A DNA stretch of 64,000 nucleotides from Bradyrhizobium canariense (GCF_900105125.1 NZ_LT629750.1:7033001-7097000), one strand, 5' to 3'; counted from the first letter of the stretch, positions 43,788 through 53,447 are shown. Notes: a model not told the origin generated them from the letters alone. Program-made: numbers and translations.

Positions 43788-46093
43788 TGCGGTTGCACGG
43801 TTGTTTTAGGGGTACTGCTCATAGGCTTCACCTGCTGCATCAGTCTCCAGATGTTTGATGGCGACAATGGCAAATCTCGCGGCTCGACGGACATCGAGCG
43901 GAGCGCGGCCGCTATTGCATTTCCAATCACTCCCCCGACGGCGATCAGACCTCCTTCGCCGGCGCCCTTCGCGCCAAGAGGATTGTTCGGGCAGGGGCGA
44001 AGGCCGAGCGAAATGCCGCGAATATTTGGGAAATCCGTCGCTGTCGGCAAAAGATAGTCAGCGAGGGAGCCGGTCAGCAACTGGCCGTTCTCGTCGTACT
44101 GCAAGTGCTCGAGAAAGGTACTGCCCAGCCCCTGGACGATGGCGCCGAGAATCTGACCGTGTAGGGTCGCCGGGTTGATGATGCGACCGACATCGTCGAC
44201 TGTCATATAATCGAGAAGTTCAACGTGTCCGGTGCCGGGGTCGACCGCGATGTGAGCCGCATGGCTCCCATAGCTGTAGGTCAGCTTGTGGTTTTCGAAC
44301 TGCCGTTCGACCTCCGATCCGGCAAAGGTGGAAAACTCGATGGATTTTTTCCCGTACCGAACATAGCCATCGGATACCGAGACGTCGCCGTACTCACATC
44401 CGAAATGCCTTGCGCCTTTATCGCGGAGCATCGCAATGAGAGATTCAGCCGCTAGCAGAATCGCAGACCCTCCCATAACGGTCGAGCGCGAATGGAACGA
44501 CCCGAAACCTTGCGTTACCAGCGTCGTTGATCCATGTAATAGCTGGATCCGTTCGATCGGCATCGAAAGCGCGTCGGCCGCGACCTGACTCAATATTGTC
44601 TGAAGACCCTGCCCCAATGCCGTAGAGCCGACTGCAACGGTGACAGTTCCGTCAGTCTCGATCGTCATCCGGGCATTTTCGAATCTGCCGCCAGCTCCGC
44701 CTTCGACAAAATTGCCGACGGCGATGCCGTGATAGCGGCCATCGATCATCTGGCCCTGAATCTTCTTCTTTTCGTTCCAGCCGAATTCGTCAAGGCATCG
44801 CTGCATGACGATACCGTACGCGCCGTTGTCGAGTTCTGTCTGCCAGGTGCGGTCGAGACCGGCCATCGTCGCGAGCGGACGGGGCAGCTGATCTTCCGGG
44901 ATTAAATTCTTCAGGCGAAATTCCGCAGGATCAATGCCCAGATCATTAGCTGCCATATCCAGTAGCCGTTCGCAAAAGAAACTGGCCTCGTATCGACCCG
45001 GACCGCGATAGGTTCCGGTCGGTGTCTTGCTGGTGAGGTAAGAAAAAGCATCGATCGCAATATTGGGCATCAGATACGGGCCCGAGACGAACTGAGCCAC
45101 GTTTCGTGGCGTCGTGAATCCGTTGGTTCTTACATAGGCGCCCAGATCGATATCGATACGGCCCCTTACGCCGACCACGGTGCCGTCAGTACGACAGGCG
45201 ATTTCCAGGTCCGCATACATTTCGCGGGCATGGTTCATCGCCATCAGATGTTCCCGACGATCTTCGATCCATCGGACCTTCCCGCCCAGATAGCGCGCGG
45301 CAAACGGAATAAGAAAGTCCTCGGGATAGAACTCGCCGCGCGCACCGAAACCGCCGCCGACATCGACTTCGATCAAATCGACCTGCGACTGTCGCAATTT
45401 CAACATTTCGGCGAGGACGCGCCGATTGAAGAACGGCACCTTGGTTGCGCCGCTGACGATCATCCGCTCAAGTTCCGGATCCCATTCGGCAAGCAGGCCT
45501 CGCGTTTCCATGGGGGACGCGGTATGCCGCTGAACGCTGAACTTTTCTCTGCGTTTGTATTCGGCCGTCGCGAAGGCCGCGTCAGCATCGCCCATTCGAG
45601 CGTAAAAAGCCGTCGCCAGATTGGTGACGGTGTCTTCGAACAGGAGCGTCTGGCCAGACGCGGCGATCTCGTGGGTCGCGACCGCGGGAAGTTCGTCGAT
45701 TTCGACTTCAATGAGCTCGGCAGCATCTTCTGCGATGCACTGCTCCGAGGCAATAATGACGGCGACAGGCTCACCGACATACCGGACTTTTTTGTCCGCG
45801 ATCACGGGTTGGCGATAAGGCTCTCCTTCGGGCTTCCCATGCTGTCGAATTGGAATGATGGGGACCTCGCCGATTTCAGCCGCGGTAAGGACGGCCGCGA
45901 CTCCTTCCAACGACCTCGCAGGCCCAGCTTCGATTCTCCTGATTCGTCCATGAGCAAACGGACTTCGAAGGATCACGGCATGGAGCAGCTTGTCCGGCTT
46001 AAGGTCGCCGACAAACGCGCCGGCGCCTGTGAGCAGACGGAAGTCTTCAATTCTGTCGAGCGGGCTGCCGATATAGGCGTTCGATCTCTTCAT
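43784..46093 (-). CDS. Molybdenum hydroxylase, large (molybdopterin-binding) subunit
   Basis: About 769 residues, the usual length for CoxL/xanthine dehydrogenase-type subunits. Motifs: GAGAFVGDLKPDKLLHAVIL at the start, EVDVGGGFGARGEFYPEDFL, TPTGTYRGPGRYEASFFCER, VAVGSTALGQGLQTI, and the catalytic Glu in GAKGAGEGGLIAVGGVIGNA. The CO dehydrogenase signature loop with Cys is absent (TYRGPGR here), so it is a hydroxylase of a heterocycle or aldehyde and not a CO dehydrogenase. It hydroxylates the substrate with water at the Mo centre. The 4-base overlaps with both neighbours show a tight operon. Confidence 0.92.
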   Translation of the reverse strand: MKRSNAYIGSPLDRIEDFRLLTGAGAFVGDLKPDKLLHAVILRSPFAHGRIRRIEAGPARSLEGVAAVLTAAEIGEVPIIPIRQHGKPEGEPYRQPVIADKKVRYVGEPVAVIIASEQCIAEDAAELIEVEIDELPAVATHEIAASGQTLLFEDTVTNLATAFYARMGDADAAFATAEYKRREKFSVQRHTASPMETRGLLAEWDPELERMIVSGATKVPFFNRRVLAEMLKLRQSQVDLIEVDVGGGFGARGEFYPEDFLIPFAARYLGGKVRWIEDRREHLMAMNHAREMYADLEIACRTDGTVVGVRGRIDIDLGAYVRTNGFTTPRNVAQFVSGPYLMPNIAIDAFSYLTSKTPTGTYRGPGRYEASFFCERLLDMAANDLGIDPAEFRLKNLIPEDQLPRPLATMAGLDRTWQTELDNGAYGIVMQRCLDEFGWNEKKKIQGQMIDGRYHGIAVGNFVEGGAGGRFENARMTIETDGTVTVAVGSTALGQGLQTILSQVAADALSMPIERIQLLHGSTTLVTQGFGSFHSRSTVMGGSAILLAAESLIAMLRDKGARHFGCEYGDVSVSDGYVRYGKKSIEFSTFAGSEVERQFENHKLTYSYGSHAAHIAVDPGTGHVELLDYMTVDDVGRIINPATLHGQILGAIVQGLGSTFLEHLQYDENGQLLTGSLADYLLPTATDFPNIRGISLGLRPCPNNPLGAKGAGEGGLIAVGGVIGNAIAAALRSMSVEPRDLPLSPSNIWRLMQQVKPMSSTPKTTVQPQ

Positions 46094-46578
46094 GCGGCAG
46101 GTCCGCTCCGGGAATAGCTCGCGCGTGCATCCATGACGGCTTCCACGATCTGAACATAACCGGTGCAGCGGCAGAGGTTTCCGGACAAGACTTCGCGAAT
46201 GCGTTCCTCATCCGCGTCTGGCTCCTCTTTGAGAAAGACGTGCATGGTCGTCAGTATGCCTGGCGTGCAGAAGCCGCACTGGACCGCGTGATGCTTCCGA
46301 AACGACGCTTGCAGCGCTGAAAGTTCACCCTGGTGGGCCAACCCTTCGACAGTCGTTATCTCGGAGCCATCCGCCTGAACCGCCAGCATCAGGCACGAAC
46401 GGACAGCAAGTCCATCGACGATGACGGTGCAGGAGCCGCAAACACCATGTTCGCAGCCGACATGCGTTCCGGTGAGGCGCACGACGTCACGCAAGGCGTC
46501 CGCAAGCGTCATACGGGACGACAGGTTCAGCGCCTTCTTCACCCCGTTTATCGTGATTGCAACCGGTACTGAGGTCAT
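46090..46578 (-). CDS. Molybdenum hydroxylase, small [2Fe-2S] subunit
   Basis: About 162 residues. The plant-type cluster is held by CEHGVCGSC and the following Cys in AVRSCL, the second cluster by QCGFCTPGILTTM and NLCRCTGYVQI. Both clusters are complete, as in CoxS and quinoline oxidoreductase small subunits. It passes electrons from the Mo centre to the FAD subunit. ATGA overlaps link it to both neighbours. Confidence 0.94.
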   Translation of the reverse strand: MTSVPVAITINGVKKALNLSSRMTLADALRDVVRLTGTHVGCEHGVCGSCTVIVDGLAVRSCLMLAVQADGSEITTVEGLAHQGELSALQASFRKHHAVQCGFCTPGILTTMHVFLKEEPDADEERIREVLSGNLCRCTGYVQIVEAVMDARASYSRSGPAA

Positions 46579-47444
46579 GGACGTGTCCGTTTGGCCGCTT
46601 CCGCCAGCGCGCGTGTGACAAGGGTTGCAAGCAGGGATCGACGATAATCGGAATCAGCATGTACGTCGCTCCGCACATCGATGTTCCGAACGCCGTGCGC
46701 TGCGGCTTCTTCAAAAATCTGCGAGTTCGCGCTGTTGCCCAGAAGGAACTTTTCCGCTTCCTCTAGCCGCAGCGGGGTGTCTGCGACCCCAAATGCTCCG
46801 ATACGGGGCGAGCGGATATTTCGGCCCTCGTCCTTGTCAAAAAAGACGATTGCGCCAGCCATGGCAAAGTCTCCCCTGCGCCGCGAGAATTCCTGAAAGC
46901 CGAAGCTCCGCTCTGTCGGCCAAGGCGGAAAGTGCAAGGAGACGATGACTTCGTCAGGCTCAAGCGCTGTCACGAGGGGTGACAGAAAGAACTCCTCTGC
47001 GGGTACTGACCGTCGCCCGTTCGGTCCGGCAACGGCGATCATCGCGCCGCAGGCGACGGCCAGCGCCGGCAGCTCGGATGCTGGGTCGCCGTGTGCCAGG
47101 CTTCCGCCCACTGTTCCCCGATTTCGTATCGCGTAATGGGCGACGTGTTTAACCGCGATCGAGAGCAACGGGTGTGCGTCTGGCAAACGAGCATCGTGCT
47201 CAATATCGCGCCAACGCACCTTTGAGCCGAGTTCGACGCCGCGATTGGTAACGGTAATGCGATCGAGATCGGGAATAAGCTTGAGATCGATCAGGATACT
47301 GCATGATGCCAGACGAAACGCCAGCATCGGCATCAGGCTTTGACCACCGCTTAACAGCTTGGCATCCCCGCCGTGCAACTCCAGAAGCGCGATGGCTTCG
47401 TCGAGCGACCGCGGCGTCAAACAGCTGAGAGGAGGAAATTTCAC
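46575..47444 (-). CDS. Molybdenum hydroxylase, medium (FAD-binding) subunit
   Basis: About 289 residues. FAD-binding loops are KLLSGGQSLMPMLAFRL and RNRGTVGGSLAHGDPASELP, the normal CoxM/KutA arrangement. The start is a GTG at 47444. It is the first gene of the operon medium-small-large-LLM, and its upstream region holds one of the 17-bp inverted repeats (47492-47508), about 48 bases before the start. Confidence 0.92.
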   Translation of the reverse strand: MKFPPLSCLTPRSLDEAIALLELHGGDAKLLSGGQSLMPMLAFRLASCSILIDLKLIPDLDRITVTNRGVELGSKVRWRDIEHDARLPDAHPLLSIAVKHVAHYAIRNRGTVGGSLAHGDPASELPALAVACGAMIAVAGPNGRRSVPAEEFFLSPLVTALEPDEVIVSLHFPPWPTERSFGFQEFSRRRGDFAMAGAIVFFDKDEGRNIRSPRIGAFGVADTPLRLEEAEKFLLGNSANSQIFEEAAAHGVRNIDVRSDVHADSDYRRSLLATLVTRALAEAAKRTRP

Positions 47445-47491
47445 GAGCCCATTCCCGATGGCGTGCAGTGGACCATAGCCCGCCTTGAGAT

Positions 47492-47508
47492 GTTCTGATA
47501 ATCAGAAC
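47492..47508. promoter_or_regulatory. 17-bp inverted repeat, site 1 of the predicted IclR regulon
   Basis: GTTCTGAT-A-ATCAGAAC is a perfect palindrome. Read on the reverse strand it is GTTCT-GAT-TATC-AGAAC, fitting the pattern GTKCY-NNN-TATC-RGMAC shared by four sites in 47-54 kb. It lies between the molybdenum hydroxylase operon and the M24 operon. Confidence 0.6.
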
Positions 47509-47605
47509 GATGTTTCTATATGGAGGATGTCACTGTGAAATTCAGGTGTCAATTTTCCTTGCCAGTTGACACGGAGCCCCGCAGAGCTCAATTTATTGAA
47601 ACGTC

Positions 47606-47622
47606 GTTCCTATTATCGGAAC
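47606..47622. promoter_or_regulatory. 17-bp inverted repeat, site 2 of the predicted IclR regulon
   Basis: GTTCC-TAT-TATC-GGAAC, arms perfect. It ends 27 bases before the M24 gene start at 47650 and 114 bp from site 1, so each divergent operon has its own copy. Its position also argues against an upstream start of the M24 gene at 47566. Confidence 0.6.
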
Positions 47623-47649
47623 AATGTCCGTCAAGGGAGTTTAAGGTTG

Positions 47650-48834
47650 ATGCTGGCGAATGTTCCGCGGCTGAAAGCGCTGATGCGAAAGGATGGGTTC
47701 GACGCTGTCATTGCGACCTGTGCCGAGAACGTGACCTATCTCAGCGGCTTTTGGGCGATGTCGCAGTGGGTCCGGCGCGGTCCGCAGGCCTATGTGCTGT
47801 TTCCTGGTGAAGGCCATGAGCCCACTATCATCGTGAACTCAAGCCTTCTGGATCTTGTTCCGGACCAGAACCCTTGGATAAGCGACATTCGCCGATACGG
47901 CTATTTCCAGATCGATACGGATCGGTCCGTGCAACTCGACGCCGCGGATCAGCTTCAGCATCAGCTGTTCAGCAGCAAGGCCTACAAGAACTCGGTTGAT
48001 GCGCTGGTAGGCGCGATGAAGGAGCGGGGCATTGAACGCGGAACGGTTGGCATCGATGAAATGGGGATCACGCCCCAGTGCATGGATCAACTGCAAGCGG
48101 CGCTTCCGGATATCAAATTCGTGCGATGCTTCTCGCTGTTCGAGCGGGTTCGCGCGATCAAGACGCCTCGTGAGATTGAAATACTGAGGCACGCTGCCCG
48201 GGTGACCGAGGGCGCGATCGACGCCGCGCTTTCGATCGCGAAGGAGGGCGTTACTGAGCGGGAAATGTTGCGAAGGTTCAACGCGCATCTCGTAGAGAAC
48301 GACGCTGCACCAGTCGTCGGCTGCATCGGATTCGGCAATCGAAGCGCGATGATTAACGTGCAACCGTCAGATCGGAAGTTGAAGAACGGCGATCTTATCC
48401 GCTTTGACGTCGGTGGACGATACCGGCACTACCGTTCCGACATGTCTCGCGGCGCAGCACTGGGGGATCCGGGAGAGAAAATCAGGAAATATTACGCGGC
48501 GGTCGAGAAGGGAGTGCTGCGCGGCTACGATATCATCAAGCCGGGCCTCAGGGTCGCCGACCTTTTCAAGGAAATCGTCGCCACGGTTCAGCGAGAAGGC
48601 ATTCCGCATTTCGCGCGCAGCCACGTCGGACATGGCATTGGCGTTGATGGATATGATCCGCCGAATATCGCCGCGAGCTCGGTAGACGTTCTCGAGGAAG
48701 ACATGGTGATCTGCGTCGAAACGCCATATTACGAGCTCGGCTTCGCGGGATTGCAGGTCGAGGACATGGTCAGGGTTACGAAGGATGGCGCCGAATCGCT
48801 GATGTCCCTGCCTACGGGGTTGAGAATCCTCTAG
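47650..48834 (+). CDS. M24-family metallohydrolase (Xaa-Pro peptidase/creatinase fold)
   Basis: About 394 residues: an N-terminal creatinase-like domain (VPRLKALMRKDGFDAVIATC) and a C-terminal pita-bread catalytic domain. All five metal ligands of the metallopeptidase form can be seen: Asp in RFDVGGRYRHYRSD (two), His in HVGHGIGVD, Glu in VICVETPYYE, Glu in GLQVEDMVRV. So it is a metal hydrolase of an imide, peptide or related C-N bond and not metal-free creatinase. The start at 47650 follows GGGAG and AAGG. It heads the operon with an LLM oxidoreductase and a D-threonine-aldolase-like enzyme. Confidence 0.88.
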   Translation: MLANVPRLKALMRKDGFDAVIATCAENVTYLSGFWAMSQWVRRGPQAYVLFPGEGHEPTIIVNSSLLDLVPDQNPWISDIRRYGYFQIDTDRSVQLDAADQLQHQLFSSKAYKNSVDALVGAMKERGIERGTVGIDEMGITPQCMDQLQAALPDIKFVRCFSLFERVRAIKTPREIEILRHAARVTEGAIDAALSIAKEGVTEREMLRRFNAHLVENDAAPVVGCIGFGNRSAMINVQPSDRKLKNGDLIRFDVGGRYRHYRSDMSRGAALGDPGEKIRKYYAAVEKGVLRGYDIIKPGLRVADLFKEIVATVQREGIPHFARSHVGHGIGVDGYDPPNIAASSVDVLEEDMVICVETPYYELGFAGLQVEDMVRVTKDGAESLMSLPTGLRIL

Positions 48835-48889
48835 ACTTGATTTCGCCGACCGGCGGCCGTTCTGATCGAACTGAAGGAGTGCGCGAGCC

Positions 48890-49891
48890 ATGAAGTTCTC
48901 GATTTGCCTTTCCACCGGATATGAGGGGCTGGCTTATCCCGTGAACTTTTGCACGCCGCAAGATCTGGTGCTTCAGTCTCAGCTTGCCGAGAAACTCGGA
49001 TACGACTCGGTGTGGGGCAATGACCATATTACACCGCCAAACTATGTACGCGAACACTTCAAGGATTCGCCGAATTTTTACGACGTCCTGATCACGCTGG
49101 CGATGATTGCGCAGGCGACGACAAAGCTTCGGGTCGGTACCGCCCTCTTGGTGATGCCAAATCGTGAGCCGGTCTATTTGACCAAACAGGTTGCGACGAT
49201 CGATCAGATGTCCGGCGGGCGGTTCATGATGGCGGTCGGCCTCGGCGCATATCGGGAAGAATTCGAGTCCTGGGTCGGCAATCGGTACGCGCATCCGCAC
49301 CGCGGCGATATGATGGAAGAGGGGCTTCAGATATTCCAAAAATTGACGACTGAAAAAGTGTCGTCCTTTAGCGGAAAATATTACTCCTATCGGAACATCG
49401 AGATGTTTCCGAAGCCGAAGCAGGATCCGTTTCCGCTTTATATCGGCGGCCACAGTCTCAAGGCAGTCGAACGGGCGGCCGAGATTGGTCAGGGTTGGCT
49501 CCCAGGCTGGAGGCCGTTCCACGAGATCGCCGAGCGAATCCAGGCGCTGCGCAAGCATGCCGAGGCCACTGGGCGCGATCCGAAAGAGGTCGAAGTCGCT
49601 CCCCAGTTCTCTCTGCTGGTCGGAAAAACGCAGGAGGCTGCGGAACAGACCTACATGAAGAGCGGTCTTGTCGCGCATCGTGTATCCTTGGCACATACCG
49701 GTCGCGATCCGGCGCATCAGGTCACCGCCAATCTGGTCGGATCTCCGCAGTCGATCATCGACAAGATCCATCAATTAAAGGCGATGGGCGTCGATCATTG
49801 TGCCGCGATGGCGGTTGCGGTCAATTCGCAGGAAGAATTGCTTGAGCAGATGCATTGGTTTGCCGAAGAGGTCATGCCGCATATCAAATGA
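48890..49891 (+). CDS. LLM-class flavin/F420-dependent oxidoreductase 2
   Basis: About 333 residues: MKFSICLSTGYEGLAYPVNF, EKLGYDSVWGNDHITPPNYV, LRVGTALLVMPNREPVYLTK, MSGGRFMMAVGLGAYREEFE and PLYIGGHSLKAVERAAEIGQ. The SGGR-x-x-x-x-G-x-G segment and the GGHS strand are typical of the F420-dependent or flavin-dependent LLM group. It differs widely from LLM 1 at 42768, so the two catalyse different steps. AAGGAG lies 12 bases before the ATG. Confidence 0.87.
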   Translation: MKFSICLSTGYEGLAYPVNFCTPQDLVLQSQLAEKLGYDSVWGNDHITPPNYVREHFKDSPNFYDVLITLAMIAQATTKLRVGTALLVMPNREPVYLTKQVATIDQMSGGRFMMAVGLGAYREEFESWVGNRYAHPHRGDMMEEGLQIFQKLTTEKVSSFSGKYYSYRNIEMFPKPKQDPFPLYIGGHSLKAVERAAEIGQGWLPGWRPFHEIAERIQALRKHAEATGRDPKEVEVAPQFSLLVGKTQEAAEQTYMKSGLVAHRVSLAHTGRDPAHQVTANLVGSPQSIIDKIHQLKAMGVDHCAAMAVAVNSQEELLEQMHWFAEEVMPHIK

Positions 49892-49991
49892 GCCTTTGTC
49901 CGGCACGGTCCGCCAATTGGTTGGGTTCGTATCGGCGCAAGGCGCAATCCCAGCTCAACATGCTCTTGTTAGACATGGCTCTTGTTAAAGG

Positions 49992-51122
49992 TTGTTAGCC
50001 GTTCTCCAGATCGACACCATACTGCGCGAAGTGGACACGCCAGCTCTCGTCGTCGATTTGGGGGCTCTCGGGCGCAACATCGAAAAGATGGCCGCGATTG
50101 CCAGGCGATCGGGTGTGAGTTTGCGGCCTCACGCAAAGACCCACAAATCGGTGGAGATCGCTCGCTTGCAAATCGGGGCAGGGGCGCTCGGCATTGCGTG
50201 TGCGACGGTTGGCGAGGTGGAAATGCTCACCGCAGCCGGCATACCGAACTTGCTGCTCACAGCGCCGGTCGTCGATCCCGCAAAGTTCGCGCGGCTGGCG
50301 GCGCTTAATCGAACGAGTCCGCTCACGATCGCGCTCGATCACGTTGAACAGGTTCGTGCTGCCGCTGAAGCAATTGCTCTCGACCAGCCTCCTCTTTCGA
50401 TTGTGGTCGATACCGATGTCGGTCAGGCACGCACTGGAGTTACCAGTGTCGCGGAGGGAGTGGCCTTGGCCCGCGCGATTGCCTCGCATCCTCAACTACG
50501 GTTCGCCGGCATCCAGGGCTTTGCCGGTAATGCTCAGCATATTCCTGAACCGCTTGCCCGGAGCGCCGCGGCTGAAAAGGCCGCCGCGATGCTCAGGGAC
50601 TTTGCCGCAGCCTTGGCCGAGGTGAACCTCCGCCCCACGATTGTCACGGGAGGTGGAACGGGAACGCACGTGCAGGACAGCGTTGGCCCTTACACTGAGC
50701 TTCAGGTCGGGTCTTATATCTTCATGGATGCGGACTATGCGCGCATTGTCGACGAGACCGGCGCCGGGCTGCCCTTCGAGCCGAGCCTGTTCGTGATGGC
50801 AACCGTCGTCTCGGTAAACCGAGCCAATGAGGTCACGGTTGATGCGGGCACCAAAGCGCTGGCGACCAACGGTCCGCCGCCGTGCAAAATCCTTGGTGTG
50901 GCCGGGCGTGCAGCCTACCGCTTCGCCGGCGACGAACACGGGATTCTAACATTTCCTGACGGGGTTAGGCAGCCTGCGCTTGGCCAAAGGGTGCTGTTGG
51001 GTGCAAGCCATTGCGACCCGACCATCAATCTCCACGCATTTTATCACGTTGTTGAAGAGGCAGAAATGCAGATCTGGCCGATTGCCGCGCGCTATGGATG
51101 GCGCGAGGCCGCTACGCGATGA
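49992..51122 (+). CDS. D-threonine aldolase/D-serine dehydratase-like PLP enzyme (alanine racemase N-terminal fold)
   Basis: About 376 residues. The PLP lysine is Lys49 in RPHAKTHKSVEIARL, followed by IACATVGEVEMLTAAG, TGGGTGTHVQD (phosphate loop), and the metal-binding C-terminal motif GASHCDPTINLH, where His and Cys match the metal site of the D-threonine aldolase/DSD1 group. Members cleave or dehydrate D-beta-hydroxy-alpha-amino acids. The longest start is a TTG at 49992 with AAAGG right next to it; a GTG at 50031 is an alternative. It probably ends the M24-LLM operon. Confidence 0.85.
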   Translation: MLAVLQIDTILREVDTPALVVDLGALGRNIEKMAAIARRSGVSLRPHAKTHKSVEIARLQIGAGALGIACATVGEVEMLTAAGIPNLLLTAPVVDPAKFARLAALNRTSPLTIALDHVEQVRAAAEAIALDQPPLSIVVDTDVGQARTGVTSVAEGVALARAIASHPQLRFAGIQGFAGNAQHIPEPLARSAAAEKAAAMLRDFAAALAEVNLRPTIVTGGGTGTHVQDSVGPYTELQVGSYIFMDADYARIVDETGAGLPFEPSLFVMATVVSVNRANEVTVDAGTKALATNGPPPCKILGVAGRAAYRFAGDEHGILTFPDGVRQPALGQRVLLGASHCDPTINLHAFYHVVEEAEMQIWPIAARYGWREAATR

Positions 51123-51224
51123 CTTCCCGGCATTTCAGCCCGCCAGTGGCTCCGATCGCGCGTTGATCCATCGAAGGCGCGCGACCGACCAGGATTGGTT
51201 GGCGGATCACGTGCTCCCCTGCGC

Positions 51225-52235
51225 TCATTCCTTCGGAATTTTCGCAGCTTTCACTGCGGCTTCCCATCGAACCCGTTCGGTTTTCAGGAAAGCCGCCAGC
51301 TCTTCGGGTGTGCCGCCAACGGGGTCCGAGCCAAGCGATTTTATTTTTTCGGCAACATCGGGAAGATGCACGATACGATCGCATTCGCGTCCGACCAGAT
51401 GGACAATGTCGTCTGGCGTTTTCGCCGGCATCACCAAAGCGTTCCATGGGCTGAGCTCGTAGCCCTTCAGCACCGTGTTGATGGGCGGAACGTTTGGAAG
51501 AACGTCAACGGGGTTCTTTGTGGACACTCCGAGTGCGATCAACTGACCGGACTTGATGAACGGCAGAATGGGACCGAGGTTGTCGATGGTGAATGCCACG
51601 CGACCCGCGACCAAATCCGTGACGGATTGTGACGTGCCCTTGTATGGTACCGCGGTCGTTTCTATTCCCGACATTTCTGCAAACAGGGCACCGGACAAAT
51701 GACTTGTCGTGCCGATTCCCGCCGTTGCGTATTGCAGGGCTCCGGGATTGGCTTTCGCCTTGTCGATCAGTTGCTGAATGGTGGTAACACCGAGCGATGG
51801 ATGCACGACCAGCACGTTCGGAACGCGCGCAGGAAGACAAACCGGTGCGAAGGCCGTGTCGGGGTCGTATTCCAGTTTGTCGAAGATGAATTGATTCACG
51901 ACGAACGAAGCCGGCGCATTGAGGAGCATCCTGTACCCATCGGGGTCGCTCGTGGCGACGTATTCCGCTCCGATATTTGTGCCCGCACCAGGCTTATCAA
52001 CGACGATCACCGGCTGCTTGAGTGAATGCTGCATCTCATCGGCTATCAGCCTTGCGATGGTGTCGGTGTTTCCGCCCGCCGTGAATGGGACAATAATCTG
52101 AATGGGACGATCCGGGTAGCTACCGGCGTGAACCGGCGATACGGCGCAAAGCAGAGCGGATGACATCGCGATCATGCTTGCCCGCTTGACCCGTCTGTCA
52201 AATGAATGTGACGAGCAGTTCTTAAACAACGACAT
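51225..52235 (-). CDS. Tripartite tricarboxylate transporter substrate-binding protein (Bug family), orphan
   Basis: About 336 residues with a signal peptide (ASMIAMSSALLCAVSPVHAG) and the family strand SYPDRPIQIIVPFTAGGNTD, then QPVIVVDKPGAGTNIGAEYV and YATAGIGTTSHLSGALFAEM. It binds an organic acid in the periplasm. No TctA or TctB membrane genes lie near, so it is an orphan, as is common in this family. It is convergent with the PLP-enzyme gene. A 17-bp repeat of the IclR pattern lies about 100 bases upstream, tying its expression to the catabolic genes. Confidence 0.9.
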   Translation of the reverse strand: MSLFKNCSSHSFDRRVKRASMIAMSSALLCAVSPVHAGSYPDRPIQIIVPFTAGGNTDTIARLIADEMQHSLKQPVIVVDKPGAGTNIGAEYVATSDPDGYRMLLNAPASFVVNQFIFDKLEYDPDTAFAPVCLPARVPNVLVVHPSLGVTTIQQLIDKAKANPGALQYATAGIGTTSHLSGALFAEMSGIETTAVPYKGTSQSVTDLVAGRVAFTIDNLGPILPFIKSGQLIALGVSTKNPVDVLPNVPPINTVLKGYELSPWNALVMPAKTPDDIVHLVGRECDRIVHLPDVAEKIKSLGSDPVGGTPEELAAFLKTERVRWEAAVKAAKIPKE

Positions 52236-52336
52236 CTGTGGCCTCTCTCAAACCCGCACCGTAGTGCGATCGAATGCAGCCTCGACAGAGCAAATCACAG
52301 GCCAACTGGAGGAGCGGATCACCATCGCCCAACGGC

Positions 52337-52353
52337 GTTCCACTTATCGGCAC
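52337..52353. promoter_or_regulatory. 17-bp inverted repeat, site 3 of the predicted IclR regulon
   Basis: GTTCC-ACT-TATC-GGCAC differs from a perfect repeat by one pair. It lies in the gap 52236-52628 between the Bug gene and the IclR gene, both on the reverse strand. I see nothing else in this 393-bp gap. Confidence 0.5.
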
Positions 52354-52628
52354 ATCGTTCTAATTAAAGCTTACATGACAAGGATGAGGTGTCAATTCAG
52401 GCGCGGCCGCACCATCGTGTCAGATGGACGCAGCGAAGATGATGCGGGGATTGTTTGCAAATTTATGTGGCAGCGCGGCGCGGATTTAGGCGCAACGGCT
52501 CGTAATCTGACGTTGGACAGGAATCTCTGGCAAAGATCATAACTGACGGGTCGGAGACGAACTGCTTGATCGGAGAGAGTCTCCTGGCGTGTTCGAAAAA
52601 TGGGAACAGCGCTGTTCCGCTGGCGCGA

Positions 52629-53447
52629 CTATCGCGTTTTGCGGCTCGGTTTGTAGAGAGATTCACGCCGGCGCTTCGGTGCTCCCAGTTTTAGCGACGC
52701 ATTCTGCGCGGCCTGATACACTTGCTCGGCGATCTTCGCGCGATCATCCGATTCCGTCACGGCCGCGGGAACGGCGCCGCTGATAACGGCTACAGCGGTT
52801 CCGCTGAAATCGCGAATAACGGTGCCTGCCGAAAAGAAGCCGTAGCGATTTTCCTCTTCGCTGATCGCCACGCCGGTGCGACGAATTAGTTCGATCTCCT
52901 TGAGCAACTGAGGCACCGAGATTTGGGTTTTGGGCGTCAGGCGTGGCAAGGGACGAGCGGTCAGGATGGATTTGATTCTGGAGTCGTCCATCTCGGCCAG
53001 GAGAGCCTTGCCCATCGCAGTCGAATGCAGATAGGTTTGCGAGCCAGGCCGGTGGGTCACCGCAACAGGACCCTCGCTTTGCACGGTCGCCAGGTACACG
53101 ACCATGTTCTCGCGCAAGACACCGAGAAATCCAGTGATGTGCAGGCTTGCCAGGTTATAAAGCTCGGGCATCGCGGCCGAATAGAGATTGTTCTGTTCGA
53201 TAAAAGCGCTACCCACGCGAAACGCCCGGTGACCGATCTTGTATCGCCCGTTGCTCTCGCTTTGCTCAAGAAAGCCGGCTTTGGTGAGCGTATTGATCAG
53301 CCTCTGAACGTTGCTCGGAGCAACGCCGATGCGCCGCGCAATATCGCGCACGCCAAGCGGCTCAGTAGAGTCTGCCAGCAGGTTGAGCAGTTCGATGGCC
53401 CGCGTAACGGATTGATTTTCTCCGCTACCTACGGCAATTCGGCCCAC
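52629..53447 (-). CDS. IclR-family transcriptional regulator
   Basis: About 272 residues. The winged helix is SVTRAIELLNLLADSTEPLG, VRDIARRIGVAPSNVQRLIN, TLTKAGFLEQSESNGRYKIG. The ligand (GAF-like) domain has HRPGSQTYLHSTAMGKALLA, GVAISEEENRYGFFSAGTVI and the closing AVISGAVPAAV, the normal IclR pattern. The GTG start at 53447 follows GGGAG by 6 bases. It is divergent from the threonine-synthase-like/F420 operon and central to four matching 17-bp repeats, so it is the best candidate regulator of the 42.7-60.5 kb block. Confidence 0.92.
   Translation of the reverse strand: MGRIAVGSGENQSVTRAIELLNLLADSTEPLGVRDIARRIGVAPSNVQRLINTLTKAGFLEQSESNGRYKIGHRAFRVGSAFIEQNNLYSAAMPELYNLASLHITGFLGVLRENMVVYLATVQSEGPVAVTHRPGSQTYLHSTAMGKALLAEMDDSRIKSILTARPLPRLTPKTQISVPQLLKEIELIRRTGVAISEEENRYGFFSAGTVIRDFSGTAVAVISGAVPAAVTESDDRAKIAEQVYQAAQNASLKLGAPKRRRESLYKPSRKTR

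Noticed and set aside
43784..47444. Carbon monoxide dehydrogenase (coxMSL)
   Set aside because: Gene order and subunits fit, but the large subunit lacks the Cys-containing active-site loop of true CoxL, so it is a general molybdenum hydroxylase.
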